Shown one piece after another: positions 38,301 through 48,338 of a stretch of 64,000 nucleotides of DNA. This stretch comes from Chitinolyticbacter albus (GTDB lineage: Bacteria; Pseudomonadota; Gammaproteobacteria; Burkholderiales; Chitinibacteraceae): assembly GCF_024437655.1 (NCBI RefSeq), contig NZ_JANBVF010000009.1, positions 90,698 to 154,697 on the forward strand. The letters are read 5' to 3'. Each line of letters opens with the position of its first letter. Positions within the stretch are counted from its first letter, which is position 1. The notes beneath the pieces are model-generated. The model saw only the letters and a program-made list of their open reading frames with translations. It was not told the origin of the DNA and searched no databases. Both the position numbers and the translations under genes were made by a program.

Positions 38301-38794
38301 GGGGCAACCTCGGCCGGTGCGCTGGCGGTGGCTCGCCCCAGGATATCGCCGACGACGGTGCGTCGCCCCGCCCCGGTCACCAGTGTGATCACGTAAGTGG
38401 TGTTGACGCCGGATGGATTGAACACCAGCCGCTCGCCCAGCGGCACCTCGCGGCCATCGACGACCAGCTGCGTCACCCGCACCGCCTCGGGCAGTTCGCG
38501 CGGTTTCAGTGTTTCGTGCGTGGGCAGCGCCTGCCAGTTGGCCGCATCATCGAGCAGCCAGAACTGGTAGCCCGCGCCGTCGGACGACCAGGCCGTGGCC
38601 CGCCCCCCCGAAATGGCTTCATCACGTGCGCCCTCCAGCAGCAGCGCGAGACGCTGCGATTCGCGATCCAGCACCTGGCTGTCGGACGGATCGAAGCGCA
38701 ACAGCGCCAGACCGAGGATGATGCCGATGAGGGCCAGCGCGACCAGAATCTCGATCAGCGTGAAGCCACGCTGGGCCGGTATTACAGCTGCCAC
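38297..38794 (-). CDS. gspH: type II secretion minor pseudopilin GspH
   Basis: 165 residues. The leader MAAVIPAQRG precedes FTLIEILVALALIGIILGLA, with the +5 Glu, then a GspH-like beta-rich domain (ESQRLALLLEGARDEAISGG and FNPSG near the C-terminus). Overlaps gspG by 13 bp. Minor subunit linking the tip complex to the GspG filament. Confidence 0.92.
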   Translation of the reverse strand: MAAVIPAQRGFTLIEILVALALIGIILGLALLRFDPSDSQVLDRESQRLALLLEGARDEAISGGRATAWSSDGAGYQFWLLDDAANWQALPTHETLKPRELPEAVRVTQLVVDGREVPLGERLVFNPSGVNTTYVITLVTGAGRRTVVGDILGRATASAPAEVAP

Positions 38795-39222
38795 GAGCCG
38801 ATATCGGCGTCGAATCCTTCTCCGCCTTGCACGCCGTCGCTGCCATAGCTCATCACGTCGATCTCGCCCTTGAGGCCGGGATTGAGGTAGAGGTAGTCAC
38901 CGCCCCACGGATCCTTGGGCAACTTTTCCAGGTAGCCGCCAGTCTTCCAGTTGTTCGGAACAGGGGCGCTGGTGGGCTTCTCGATCAGTGCGCGCAGGCC
39001 CTGTTCGGTGCTGGGGTAGCGGCCATTGTCGAGCTTGTAGAGCTTGAGGCCCTGGATCAGCGTGCGGATGTCCTGCTGCGCGGCGACGACGCGCGCCTCG
39101 TTGGGCCTATCCATGATCTTGGGCACCACCAGCGCGCCAAGGATGGCGAGGATGGTGATCACCACCAGGATTTCGATCAGCGTGAAGCCGCGTGGCGCGG
39201 CCCGGTACACGACGTGGGTCAT
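38782..39222 (-). CDS. gspG: type II secretion major pseudopilin GspG
   Basis: 146 residues, the major pseudopilus subunit. The leader MTHVVYRAAPRG precedes FTLIEILVVITILAILGALV. Family features follow: VPKIMDRPNEARV, LDNGRYPSTEQGLRAL, LPKDPWGGDYLY and a C-terminal calcium-type loop SDGVQGGEGFDADIGSW. It is the strongest evidence that this is a type II secretion rather than a type IV pilus cluster. Confidence 0.96.
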   Translation of the reverse strand: MTHVVYRAAPRGFTLIEILVVITILAILGALVVPKIMDRPNEARVVAAQQDIRTLIQGLKLYKLDNGRYPSTEQGLRALIEKPTSAPVPNNWKTGGYLEKLPKDPWGGDYLYLNPGLKGEIDVMSYGSDGVQGGEGFDADIGSWQL

Positions 39223-39224
39223 CG

Positions 39225-40427
39225 TTATCTCACCAGTTGGTTCATTTCAAAGACGGGCAGCAGGATGGCCAGCACGATGAGCAGCACGACGATGCCCATG
39301 GCCAGCACCATGAAGGGGCCCAACAGGCCGGTAAAGGTGGCGACGCGATTTTCCAGCTCCTGCGACTGCTGTGCAGCGGCCTTGTCCAGCATGTATTCGA
39401 GCCGGCCGGTGGCCTCGCCGCTGGCGATCAAATGGATCAACACCGGCGGGAACAGCTTGCTTTGCGAGAGCGCACGCGACAGCGTCACCCCCTCGCGCAC
39501 CTGGCTTGCCGCCTCGTTCACCGCATCGCGCAGCGGCAGGTTGGCCATCACGCCGGCGGCGGCGGAGAGCGCACGCAGCAGCGGCACGCCACTGCCAACC
39601 AGAATGGCGAGCGTGGACGCCAGCCGCGCGGTGTTGCTGGCGCGCTCGAAGCGGCCGAACAAGATCAGCTGCAAGCGCCAGGCATGAAAGGCACGCTTGA
39701 TCGACTCCACCTTGAGTGCACGCCACGCGCCGACGCCCGCGAGCACCAGCAGTACCAGCAGCGCCAGCCCCCAATCGCGCACCACGGCGCTGGCCCAGAG
39801 CATGGCCCGGGTCAGGAACGGCAGTTCTTGCTTGGCGCTCTGGAACACGGTGACCATCTGCGGCACCACCCAGGTCAGTAGGCCGATCACCACCAGGATG
39901 GATACCGCCATCACCACGATGGGATAGATGAAGGCAAGGCCGACCTTGGCCGCGAGCGCGGCGCGCGCCTCCAGATAATCGGCGAGGCGCTGCATCACCG
40001 CGGCGGCCTTGCCCGATTCCTCACCGGCCGCGACGATGGTGCGGTAAAGCTCGGGAAACGCCTGCTGCTGGCGCGAGAGCGCCTGCGACAGCGAGGCGCC
40101 GGCAAGGATTTCGCTGCGCAGGCTGGCGGCGATGCGCTTCTCGCGATCGCCTTCGCTCTGCTCGATCAGCACCGACAGCGCCTGCTCCAGCGGCAGGCCG
40201 GCATCGAGCAAGGTCGCGAGCTGACGGGTGATCAGCGACAGGCGCTGCGTCGACAGCCTATCCCCGCGCGTCCGGCTTGTGCTCGAACTGTTGACCGCAC
40301 CAAGCTCGCTCACCCACAGGCCCCGATCACGCAGCGCCAGGCGCGCGGCGCGCACGGTGTCGGCCTCGATCAGGCCCTGCGCGGCAGCGCCCTCGGCGTT
40401 GACGGCACGGTAGCGAAAAGCGGTCAT
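39225..40427 (-). CDS. gspF: type II secretion inner-membrane platform protein GspF
   Basis: 400 residues, inner-membrane polytopic protein of the assembly platform that contacts the ATPase GspE and GspL. Two T2SSF domains (about 70-190 and 270-395) with the signature LSQALSRQQQAFPELYRTIV and three membrane helices near 170-190, 215-240 and 370-395. First gene of the string gspF-G-H-I-J-K, starting 27 bp after the purU stop. The usual partners gspC, D, E, L and M are not in this window and must be elsewhere if the system works. Confidence 0.95.
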   Translation of the reverse strand: MTAFRYRAVNAEGAAAQGLIEADTVRAARLALRDRGLWVSELGAVNSSSTSRTRGDRLSTQRLSLITRQLATLLDAGLPLEQALSVLIEQSEGDREKRIAASLRSEILAGASLSQALSRQQQAFPELYRTIVAAGEESGKAAAVMQRLADYLEARAALAAKVGLAFIYPIVVMAVSILVVIGLLTWVVPQMVTVFQSAKQELPFLTRAMLWASAVVRDWGLALLVLLVLAGVGAWRALKVESIKRAFHAWRLQLILFGRFERASNTARLASTLAILVGSGVPLLRALSAAAGVMANLPLRDAVNEAASQVREGVTLSRALSQSKLFPPVLIHLIASGEATGRLEYMLDKAAAQQSQELENRVATFTGLLGPFMVLAMGIVVLLIVLAILLPVFEMNQLVR

Positions 40428-40454
40428 GGTCGCGCGCTCGGGCTCATGGCGGGA

Positions 40455-41306
40455 TCAGGCGAAGATCACGGTCTTGTTGGCGTACACCAGTACCCGGTGC
40501 TCCAGGTGCCACTTCACCGCGCGCGAGAGCACGATGCGCTCCAGATCGCGCCCCTTGAGCACCAGATCCTCGACATCCTCGCGATGCGAGATGCGGATCA
40601 CGTCCTGCTCGATGATGGGGCCATCGTCGAGCACTTCGGTCACGTAATGGCTGGTCGCGCCGATCAGCTTCACGCCACGGGCAAACGCCCGATGGTAAGG
40701 CTTGGCACCGTCAAAGGCCGGCAGGAAGCTGTGGTGGATATTGATCACCTTCTGCGGATACGCGGCGGTGAACTCATGGCTGAGCACCTGCATATAGCGC
40801 GCCAGCACGATCAGATCGATGCCGTTTGCCTGCAGCAACTCACGCTGCGCGGCCTCGGCCTCGCTCTTGCTGTCGCGGGTGACTTCGACCACGTGATAGG
40901 GGATGCCGTAGAAGTTGGCCAGCGCCCGGCAGTCCTCGTGGTTGGAGATGATGAGCGGGATATCGCAATGCAGCTCGCCGCTCTGGTGACGATGCAGCAG
41001 GTCCACCAGGCAATGGTCGTATTTGGAGACGAAGATCGCCATGCGCGGGCGCTTGGCCGACAAGGCCACCTGCCATTGCATGGCGAAGCGGTCGGCAATC
41101 GGCTGGAAGGCTGGTGCGAAGGCGGCCATGTCCAGCGTGAAGTCGGTCAGATCCCACTCAACGCGCATCAGGAACAGGTTTTCGCTGTTGTCCTGATGCT
41201 GGTCCGAATGGACTATGTTGGCGTTGTAAGTGAACAGAAAGTTGGCGATGGCCGCCGAGATGCCCTTGCGATCCGGGCAGCTGATCAACAGTGTTGCGGT
41301 ATTCAT
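40455..41306 (-). CDS. purU: formyltetrahydrofolate deformylase
   Basis: Hydrolyses 10-formyltetrahydrofolate to formate and tetrahydrofolate, balancing one-carbon pools. 283 residues. N-terminal ACT domain (about 1-85, TATLLISCPDRKGISAAIAN), then a formyltransferase domain (about 90-283). The catalytic Asn-His-Asp set is visible in VINIHHSFLPAF and the later YVTEVLDDGPIIEQD. The ATG at 41306 replaces a longer open frame to 41372. It precedes gspF by 27 bp on the same strand, so the secretion genes may be read from the purU transcript. Confidence 0.96.
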   Translation of the reverse strand: MNTATLLISCPDRKGISAAIANFLFTYNANIVHSDQHQDNSENLFLMRVEWDLTDFTLDMAAFAPAFQPIADRFAMQWQVALSAKRPRMAIFVSKYDHCLVDLLHRHQSGELHCDIPLIISNHEDCRALANFYGIPYHVVEVTRDSKSEAEAAQRELLQANGIDLIVLARYMQVLSHEFTAAYPQKVINIHHSFLPAFDGAKPYHRAFARGVKLIGATSHYVTEVLDDGPIIEQDVIRISHREDVEDLVLKGRDLERIVLSRAVKWHLEHRVLVYANKTVIFA

Positions 41307-41368
41307 GCAATGGTCCGGTAAGCGTTGCTGCGGCGATTCTAACAGCTCGGCTCCGCCCGGCCCACCGC

Positions 41369-41713
41369 TCAAACCGGCTGCTTTTCCCTTGCGGCGCGCT
41401 GCGCATCCACCAGCAACATCGCATCAATGAACAACTGCTGGAACGGCTCGCTGTAACCATGCTCGGGCAGCTTGGCCTGCCAGCGATGCTGGCCGTCCAC
41501 GCGCACCAGCTCGAACGGATAACCGAACATCGCCGCGTAGATCGCGGCGCCGACGCCGGGGATGCGCGCCGGGTTGAATGGCGCCACGCCAAAACCACCC
41601 AGTTCGTGATCCAGCGCCCGAAACACCACGGCCATGGTCTGGGCTGGGGTCAACCTGACCGACATCGCCATGGTCGCTGCAGCCTGTACAATCTCTCGCG
41701 GCACGATCTTCAT
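41369..41713 (-). CDS. hypothetical protein, 114 residues
   Basis: Small soluble protein starting [19 protein letters not shown], with [33 protein letters not shown] and a final [19 protein letters not shown]. No leader and no family I can name. GGAGACAAAG precedes the ATG. It lies between purU and trmL, divergent from trmL, with codon bias like its neighbours. Nothing in context indicates a role. Confidence 0.62.
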   Translation of the reverse strand: MKIVPREIVQAAATMAMSVRLTPAQTMAVVFRALDHELGGFGVAPFNPARIPGVGAAIYAAMFGYPFELVRVDGQHRWQAKLPEHGYSEPFQQLFIDAMLLVDAQRAAREKQPV

Positions 41714-41814
41714 TCTTTGTCTCCGGTCCGTATCCGTATCACCCTAGACTGCCTGTAAGACAATACTCAAGCGAGCCGTGCAAGCCGCCCATTCAGCCGA
41801 CCAACGTTACCGTT

Positions 41815-42279
41815 ATGTTACATATCGTTCTCTTCCAGCCCGAGATTCCGCCCAATACCGGTAACGTGATCCGCCTCGCCGCCAATACCGGCTCTACGCT
41901 GCATCTCGTCAAACCGATGGGGTTCGAACTCGACGACGCGCGCATGCGCCGTGCCGGGCTCGATTACCACGAATTCGCGCAAATGCGGGTGCACGAGAAC
42001 TGGGATGCCGCCAAGGCGGCACTGGCCGGCCGCACCCTGTACGCGATGACGACCAAGGGCAGCGGGCGCTTCGACGCGGTACGCTTCGCGCCGGACGATG
42101 TAGTGGTCTTCGGCCCGGAAACACGGGGCTTGCCTGACGAGGTACTGGCCGAATTCGATCCTGCACAACGCATCCGCCTGCCGATGCGCGCCGGCCAGCG
42201 CAGCCTCAATCTGTCGAACGCCGTGGCGGTGACCGTGTTCGAGGCCTGGCGCCAGTTCGGTTACGACGGCGCCGTCTAG
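41815..42279 (+). CDS. trmL: tRNA (cytidine(34)-2'-O)-methyltransferase TrmL
   Basis: SPOUT methyltransferase that methylates the wobble base of tRNA-Leu isoacceptors. 154 residues, normal. Motif 1 [15 protein letters not shown] (about 12-26), motif 2 [14 protein letters not shown] (about 98-111), motif 3 [16 protein letters not shown] (about 123-138). A compact trefoil-knot protein with no extra domain. Its own terminator follows. Confidence 0.96.
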   Translation: MLHIVLFQPEIPPNTGNVIRLAANTGSTLHLVKPMGFELDDARMRRAGLDYHEFAQMRVHENWDAAKAALAGRTLYAMTTKGSGRFDAVRFAPDDVVVFGPETRGLPDEVLAEFDPAQRIRLPMRAGQRSLNLSNAVAVTVFEAWRQFGYDGAV

Positions 42280-42289
42280 CGCACATGAA

Positions 42290-42315
42290 AAACGGCCCGC
42301 ATCAGCGGGCCGTTT
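42290..42315 (+). terminator. terminator between trmL and dps
   Basis: AAACGGCCCGC and GCGGGCCGTTT pair around ATCA. It sits between two convergent genes and can serve both. Confidence 0.82.
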
Positions 42316-42337
42316 GCATGGCGATGAAGTCGGGGGG

Positions 42338-42805
42338 CTATTCGAGCAGGCTGCGCAGCATCCAGGCGGTCTTTTCATGCACCTGCAGCCGCTGGGTCAG
42401 CAAGTCGGCCGTCGCCTCGTCGTTGACCTCGTCCGCCACCGGAAACAGGCTGCGCGCGGTGCGCACTACCGCTTCCTGCCCTTCAACCAGAATCCGGATC
42501 ATGTCGTTGGCGCCGGGTACGCCAGCCACTTCCTTCACGCTGGAAAGCTTGGCAAATTCGGCGTAGGTGCCGGGAGCCGGAAAACCCAGCGCGCGGATGC
42601 GCTCGGCGATGGAATCGACGGCCAGCGCCAGCTCGTTGTATTGCTGCTCGAACATCAGATGCAGCGAATTGAACATCGGGCCGGTCACGTTCCAGTGGAA
42701 ATTGTGCGTCTGCAGGTAGAGCGTGTAGGTGTCGGCCAACAGGCGCGACAGCCCGTGAGCGATGTCCTTGCGCTGCTCCTGGGCGATGCCGGTATGAATT
42801 TCCAT
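42338..42805 (-). CDS. dps: Dps-family DNA-protecting ferritin
   Basis: Mini-ferritin that oxidises and stores iron and shields DNA during stress. 155 residues. Ferroxidase residues sit in [20 protein letters not shown] (His-His) and [22 protein letters not shown] (Asp, Glu). No long Lys-rich N-terminal tail, so direct DNA binding may be weak. GAGG precedes the ATG; the longer frame to 42850 has no support. Regulatory sites such as OxyR boxes are not obvious in the 96 bp upstream. Confidence 0.93.
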   Translation of the reverse strand: MEIHTGIAQEQRKDIAHGLSRLLADTYTLYLQTHNFHWNVTGPMFNSLHLMFEQQYNELALAVDSIAERIRALGFPAPGTYAEFAKLSSVKEVAGVPGANDMIRILVEGQEAVVRTARSLFPVADEVNDEATADLLTQRLQVHEKTAWMLRSLLE

Positions 42806-42901
42806 GATTGAACCTCCATAGCGAGTGGAATCGAATCCAGTTTGGTCCAAACCAACAGCTTGCGGAAATTGAAATTTCCAAACATGGCAATAGTGCCGCG
42901 A

Positions 42902-44692
42902 TCAACCCTCGGCGACATTTTCGCTCTCCCGCTCCTCGTCTTCATGCTGCTGCAACGCCCATAGCCGCGCGTACGCGCCACCCTCGGCCAACAAGGCGCG
43001 GTGATGGCCACGCTCCACCACACGCCCCGCTTCCAGCACGATGATCTCGTCGGCGTCGGCAATGGTTGAGAGCCTATGGGCGATGATCAGCGTGGTGCGG
43101 TTGGCGGAGATATCCTTGAGCTCGGCCTGGATCGCCTTCTCGGTCTTGGAATCGAGCGCGCTGGTGGCCTCGTCGAAGATCAGGATGGGCGGATTCTTGA
43201 GGATGGTGCGGGCGATCGCCACCCGCTGTTTCTCGCCGCCCGAGAGCTTGAGCCCGCGCTCGCCCACCATCGTGTCGTAGCCCTCGGGCAGGGTCAGCAC
43301 GAAGTCGTGGATATGCGCGGACCGGGCCGCTTCGATCACCTCGTCGTGCGTCGCGCCAGGCCGGCCGTAGGCGATGTTGTAGTAGATGCTGTCGTTGAAC
43401 AGCACCGTATCCTGCGGCACGATGCCGATGTGCGCGCGCAGGCTGTCCTGGCTCAGTGCGCGGATATCCTCGCCGTTGATCGTGATGCGGCCCTGCCAGG
43501 CATCGTAGAAGCGGAACAACAGGCGCGACAGCGTGGACTTGCCGGCGCCGCTGGCGCCGACCACCGCCAGCGTCCTGCCGGCGGGAATGGCGAAGCTTGC
43601 ATCGAACAGGATCTGCCGGTTGCGCTCGTAGCCGAAGTCGACGTGTTCGAAAGCAATACTGGCCTGCGGCGTATTCAGCGCGACGGCGCCCGCCTCGTCC
43701 TTCACTTCGGCGTTCTGGTGCAGCAAGGTAAACATGCGCTCCATGTCGGCGAGCGAATGCTTGATTTCGCGGTAGACGAAACCGAGGAAGTTGAGCGGCC
43801 CGTAGAGCTGTAGCAAGAAAGCGTTCACCAGCACCAGGTCGCCCAGCGTCATGGTGCCCGCAACCACCTCGCTCGCCGCGAGCCACACCAGCGCGGTGAC
43901 GCCCGCCGCGATGATCACCGCTTGCCCTGCATTCAGGAACGACAGCGACACCTGGTTCTTTACCGCAGCCGTTTCGTATTGCTGCATGCTGGCGTCAAAG
44001 CGCTGTGCCTCCCAACGCTCGTTGCCGAAATACTTCACCGTCTCGTAATTGAGCAGGCTGTCGATGGCCTTGGTATTGGCCTTCGAATCCATGTCGTTCA
44101 TCTGGCGGCGGAACGCCATGCGCCACTCAGTCACGCCCAGCGTGAAGCCGATGTAGATGGCAATGGTGCCAAAGGTGATCGCCGCGTACGACCAGTGGTA
44201 GCGCTGCAACAGGATGATCGCCACCAGCAGGATTTCCACCAGCGTCGGCAGGATGTTGAACAGCATGAAGTTGAGCAGGAAGGAGATGCCCTTGGTGCCG
44301 CGATCGATATCGCGGCTCATGCCCCCGGTCTGCCGTTCCAGATGAAAGCGCAGGCTCAGCGCATGCAGATGCTCGAACACCTCCAGCGCCACCTTGCGGA
44401 TCGCCCCCTGCGCCACCTTGGCAAACACCGCATCGCGCAACTCCCCGAGCACCGATGAGGCCATGCGCAGCGCGCCATACGCCGCCACCAGCGCAATCGG
44501 CAGCACCAGTGCGCCCTTGCTGCCATCGAGCGCGTCGACGATGTCCTTGAGCACCAGCGGCACCGCCACGTTGGCAAACTTGGCCGCGATCAGCAACGAC
44601 AGCGCCAGCAGTACCCGGTTCTTGTAACGCCACAGATAGGGGAACAGCGTCTTCAGCGTTTTCCAGTCATTGCGAGGCTGGGCGTCGGCCAT
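42902..44692 (-). CDS. Atm1/HMT1-like ABC exporter (fused permease-ATPase)
   Basis: 596 residues. An ABC membrane domain with six helices (about 25-320) is followed by a nucleotide-binding domain (about 345-580): Walker A VVGASGAGKSTLSR, signature LKLSGGEKQRVAIART, Walker B ILIFDEATSALDSKTE, H loop IIAHRLSTI. The arrangement and sequence resemble the bacterial Atm1-type group that exports glutathione-linked metal or sulfur species. The ATG at 44692 is preceded by AAAGAG; the longer frame to 44749 is unlikely. Works as a homodimer in the inner membrane. Substrate is an inference from family. Confidence 0.93.
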   Translation of the reverse strand: MADAQPRNDWKTLKTLFPYLWRYKNRVLLALSLLIAAKFANVAVPLVLKDIVDALDGSKGALVLPIALVAAYGALRMASSVLGELRDAVFAKVAQGAIRKVALEVFEHLHALSLRFHLERQTGGMSRDIDRGTKGISFLLNFMLFNILPTLVEILLVAIILLQRYHWSYAAITFGTIAIYIGFTLGVTEWRMAFRRQMNDMDSKANTKAIDSLLNYETVKYFGNERWEAQRFDASMQQYETAAVKNQVSLSFLNAGQAVIIAAGVTALVWLAASEVVAGTMTLGDLVLVNAFLLQLYGPLNFLGFVYREIKHSLADMERMFTLLHQNAEVKDEAGAVALNTPQASIAFEHVDFGYERNRQILFDASFAIPAGRTLAVVGASGAGKSTLSRLLFRFYDAWQGRITINGEDIRALSQDSLRAHIGIVPQDTVLFNDSIYYNIAYGRPGATHDEVIEAARSAHIHDFVLTLPEGYDTMVGERGLKLSGGEKQRVAIARTILKNPPILIFDEATSALDSKTEKAIQAELKDISANRTTLIIAHRLSTIADADEIIVLEAGRVVERGHHRALLAEGGAYARLWALQQHEDEERESENVAEG

Positions 44693-44727
44693 GGCGGGCT
44701 CTTTGTTGGGATGGGGAATCCCAAACA

Positions 44728-44750
44728 AATGCGGCCACGAGGGCCGCATT
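44728..44750 (-). terminator. terminator downstream of the 44914-45324 gene
   Basis: AATGCGGCC (44728-44736) and GGCCGCATT (44742-44750) pair around ACGAG. On the minus strand the stem is followed by TTTGTTTGGG, a modest T tract. It separates the small membrane gene from the ABC exporter. Confidence 0.6.
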
Positions 44751-44913
44751 GCAAGCTGGCGTGATGCTCATGGATGCTCGACACCCGCATGGCAGCCATG
44801 GCATGCCTGCTCACGATGCAATCCAGGCAGCCACATGCCGGTGCGGCGAATATCAACGGACCGCTGCCGATGTAGCCATGCGCTGCCCATGCCGGTTATC
44901 CGGTTGGGCTGCG

Positions 44914-45324
44914 TTATCGCCGCACAGGCTCGTTCAGGTACGCCCCCAGCAAAATGGGGGTTGCCGCGTAAATCAGCACCGCGAGCAAGCCATAGCCTGA
45001 ACCGATCAGAAGAAACAGATTACCCAGCAGCAGGGGCCACGGCACGATGATCAGGTAATAGATCATCACCAGCACCGCGGCGGCCAAACCGAGGTGCAGG
45101 CTCGCCTGTCGAGTCAGGTAGCGATTGATGAAAAACAGCGCCAATGCAGACAAAATGGCGATCGGAACGATCACGGCCAATTTTCGCCAGATCGAGGTGA
45201 GGTCGGGGATCGTATCTGCGGCCATGCGCAACAAAAACGTCAGCAGAAACACATACACAGAACCCAGTACAAGCAGCAGTAGCGCAGTCCATATTCTGGA
45301 TTGGCTTGTCGCTAGGCGTGCCAT
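44914..45324 (-). CDS. hypothetical four-helix membrane protein
   Basis: 136 residues with four hydrophobic stretches (about 12-33, 48-67, 76-97, 102-127) and short charged loops. No motif or family recognised. The start MARLATSQSRIWTALLLL has a positive n-region, suggesting cytoplasmic N-terminus. It lies between the ABC exporter and the M16 protease but has its own terminator, so linkage is unclear. Confidence 0.65.
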   Translation of the reverse strand: MARLATSQSRIWTALLLLVLGSVYVFLLTFLLRMAADTIPDLTSIWRKLAVIVPIAILSALALFFINRYLTRQASLHLGLAAAVLVMIYYLIIVPWPLLLGNLFLLIGSGYGLLAVLIYAATPILLGAYLNEPVRR

Positions 45325-45475
45325 ATAACCTCTTCCAAAAGGGCGCCGAAGAAAAATGGATAAGCCGATCGCGGCGCGTGATCAAACTGCAGCCCGATCG
45401 TGTAGCGACCGGCTGATGAATAAGCTCCCAAGCAAACGTAGCTGGCCGCCTTGCCAGCCAGCACGCTGCGGCGAC

Positions 45476-48244
45476 CTATTGCGCAGCCACCAGCTGCTGC
45501 GCAGGCGACCACAGCGCACGCAACGCCTGATCAGTCAGGATGTCCTGGCAGCCGGTACGTGACAGGTAGATGTGTTCGGGTTGGATCCAGTCCTTCGCCG
45601 CCTGGGCCAGCGCGGCGCGAGTGACGATGGGCGCAGGATCGAAGGCCACGCCCTGCGGTCCCTGGCTGGCCCACTGAAATGCCACTGCGCCGGCGTAGTA
45701 CGCGGCATCGCCAGGCAGATCGCGCACCCAGTTGCGACTGACCGTCAGCGCACGCTGGGCCTCTGCCTCGGTCGGCCCGGTGGCGGCGAATTCGGCCAGC
45801 ACCCGCATCGTGGTTTCGGTCACACCTCGGCAAGCGCTGGCGGGGCCTGTGCTGGTCAGATGCAGTGCCATGCCCATGCGACTATCCACGCCGTGACCGG
45901 CCGTAACGCTGTAGGAAATGCCACCGTCAAAGCGCAGCGCCTTCAACAGCCGCTCGCGCAGCAGATCGGCAAGGTCATACGCCAGCCACGATGCATCACC
46001 GGAATAGACATCCGGTACCACGATGCGCCATTCGAACCCAGCCTCGGCCTGGGGCAGGACTGCACCACCGAACACCTGCTGCGCCTTGGGCTGAAGCGGT
46101 TCGATCTTGACTAGCTCGCGGCTGGGTTTTTGCAGCGTGGCGCTGGCGATATAGCGCGCCACCAGTGGTTCCAGCGCCGCTTCGTCGGTCACGCCGGTCA
46201 CGGCAAACACCCAGTGCCCCGGATCGCCGTAGAGATTGCGCCAGGCGGTGGCGATCTCACCGGCGTACAGCAGGCGGATTTCCGCATCGTGCCATTTGCG
46301 CAGCGGCCACTGTTGTTCGTCATACAGCCGCTCGAACAGGCCAGCAGTATCGACACCGTCACGAAGCATGCGCAAGCGATCGCGCGCACGCTCGGCCGCC
46401 TGGTTATCGAGCGGCAAGGGCTGCAGGCTCAGATGCACCAGCTGGAACAGCGTCTCGATATCCTTGGCCGCCGCCGCGCCGCTGAGGCCATGGGCACCGA
46501 TATTCTGCCATGGCTGCAGCCACACCTGTTTGTCTTCAATGGCGCGCAGCAGGCTGGGGCGATCCAGATCGCCGTAGCCCACGTGCTGTAGATAAGTGGG
46601 CAAGGCCAGCACCGCAATGCGATCGTGATACGGCAAAGCGATCTGCCCGCCGTCGATCCACAACGCCAGCCCCATCTGTTCACCCGACCTGCGCGCGCGT
46701 TGCCACAGCACCGTTGCACCATTCTCCAAGCGCAGTACGCCGCCACCGGCCAGCGGTTCGCGCGTGGCGATCTGGCCCGGCTCTGGCAACTTGCTGAGCA
46801 GCGGCCGCACTGCCGCCGCCGCTTGCGGTGCCGCCAGCTCGGCCGCATCGACCTTGGCGACAACGCGCGCCAGCTCGTCCGCGTCGACACCGACGAAACG
46901 CACGCCGCCTTCGCGTTCCGCCTTCCACGCCGAAACCAGCTGTCCCGCCTGCCCGCTCACTTCCTGCCAGGTTTTCAGCAGCAACTCGGGGGAACTCTGG
47001 ATTTCAGCCAGCGCCAGCCAATCACGCAGTTGCTGCGCTTCCAGCACCAGCTCGCCTGTCTGCGCTGCGTTTGCATAACGCCCGGCCCAGAGCGCACTTT
47101 GCGTCTGACTCGGCTCCAACGGCACAGCCAGCTCCAGCTTGGCGCGCAGCTCGCGCCGGGCCGCATCGATTTCCTGCGCGGTGAAACCGTGCTGGCGTGC
47201 AGCGGCAATCGCGGTGTAGAGCTTTTCCACCTGCTCGGCCTTGCCGCCATCAGGGGTTTTCAGCAGCAGCGACCAAAGGCGATGGTGTGGCGTTAACGTG
47301 GCATTCAACGCCGAGTAACCTGCAACCCGGTCCAGCCGGTTCTGTACCAGCTGGAACGCCAAGAGGCGCCGGTAATCCCGGCGGTATTGCATCTCGTCGT
47401 AGCGTTCCGGCCGCTGCTCGACCCATCCCCATTCCAGCTGCGATTCACTCAGCCAGTTGGTGTGGTATTCGTTGAATACCGCGCGCTGCTGCAGCGGCAC
47501 GGCCAGCGCGGCCTGCTCTGGAACCGGCCCGGCCGTCACCTTGGTAAACAGCGACTTCACCTCGCGCTCCACCGCCTTGGGCGCGATATCGCCGACCACC
47601 ACCAGCGTCATGCGCGGCGCCACGTAATGCTTGCGGTAAAACGCTTCAATCCGCGCATCCGGCAAGGTGCGCAATACCGATTCCTGGCCTATGGGCATGC
47701 GCTGGCCATAACGGCCATCGGGAGAGATCTGGTCCAGATAGCCGGCCCAGGTCTTGGTCCCGCTCTCACGCAACCGTAATTCATCGAGCACGATCTGCCG
47801 CTCGCGCGTAAGCAGCTTGGGGTCGAACACCACGTCACCACCGGCCCAGTCCGCCATCAGCCGCAAGGCGCGCGGTAGCGCGTCGATGGCGACGGTCAGT
47901 GTGTAGACGGTGGCATGGTGCGAGGTGAACGCATTGCTATCGTTGCCGAACTTCATGCCCTGGCTGGCGAGAAAAGACTGGACCTCGCCATTGGGGAAGT
48001 GTTCGGTGGCGCCAAAGGCCATGTGCTCGACCAGATGGGCAATGCCGCGCTCGTCGTCGGCTTCGTCAAGCGATCCAGTCTTGACCAGCAGCCGCAACTC
48101 CACCTTGCCAGGTGGGGTGGCATGCGATCGGACGATGTAGGAGAAGCCGTTGTCCAGACTACCCTGACGCACCTCCTGGGCCCATGTGTTCGCTAAACAA
48201 CTGAGAAGCAGCAGACTACAGGCGGCGCGCAGGATGGAGAACAT
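45476..48244 (-). CDS. M16-family zinc metallopeptidase (pitrilysin type), secreted
   Basis: 922 residues in two homologous halves. Signal peptide MFSILRAACSLLLLSCLANTWA, so periplasmic. The inverted zinc motif HxxEH is present as H70-L-V-E73-H74, with the distal Glu in ERQIVLDELRLRES about 75 residues later. The second half lacks the zinc motif, as is usual for the substrate-cradling domain. ATG 48244 begins the leader; an upstream frame to 48277 is longer without support. Such enzymes degrade peptides; substrate unknown. Confidence 0.93.
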   Translation of the reverse strand: MFSILRAACSLLLLSCLANTWAQEVRQGSLDNGFSYIVRSHATPPGKVELRLLVKTGSLDEADDERGIAHLVEHMAFGATEHFPNGEVQSFLASQGMKFGNDSNAFTSHHATVYTLTVAIDALPRALRLMADWAGGDVVFDPKLLTRERQIVLDELRLRESGTKTWAGYLDQISPDGRYGQRMPIGQESVLRTLPDARIEAFYRKHYVAPRMTLVVVGDIAPKAVEREVKSLFTKVTAGPVPEQAALAVPLQQRAVFNEYHTNWLSESQLEWGWVEQRPERYDEMQYRRDYRRLLAFQLVQNRLDRVAGYSALNATLTPHHRLWSLLLKTPDGGKAEQVEKLYTAIAAARQHGFTAQEIDAARRELRAKLELAVPLEPSQTQSALWAGRYANAAQTGELVLEAQQLRDWLALAEIQSSPELLLKTWQEVSGQAGQLVSAWKAEREGGVRFVGVDADELARVVAKVDAAELAAPQAAAAVRPLLSKLPEPGQIATREPLAGGGVLRLENGATVLWQRARRSGEQMGLALWIDGGQIALPYHDRIAVLALPTYLQHVGYGDLDRPSLLRAIEDKQVWLQPWQNIGAHGLSGAAAAKDIETLFQLVHLSLQPLPLDNQAAERARDRLRMLRDGVDTAGLFERLYDEQQWPLRKWHDAEIRLLYAGEIATAWRNLYGDPGHWVFAVTGVTDEAALEPLVARYIASATLQKPSRELVKIEPLQPKAQQVFGGAVLPQAEAGFEWRIVVPDVYSGDASWLAYDLADLLRERLLKALRFDGGISYSVTAGHGVDSRMGMALHLTSTGPASACRGVTETTMRVLAEFAATGPTEAEAQRALTVSRNWVRDLPGDAAYYAGAVAFQWASQGPQGVAFDPAPIVTRAALAQAAKDWIQPEHIYLSRTGCQDILTDQALRALWSPAQQLVAAQ

Positions 48245-48338
48245 GAGATAGCGTCGGCAGGCAAGAAAGGCTTGCAATCTACCATGCTTTCTTGTTTCTT
48301 ACCAAATTACAACAAACCAACAATAATTCTGATGCTGC

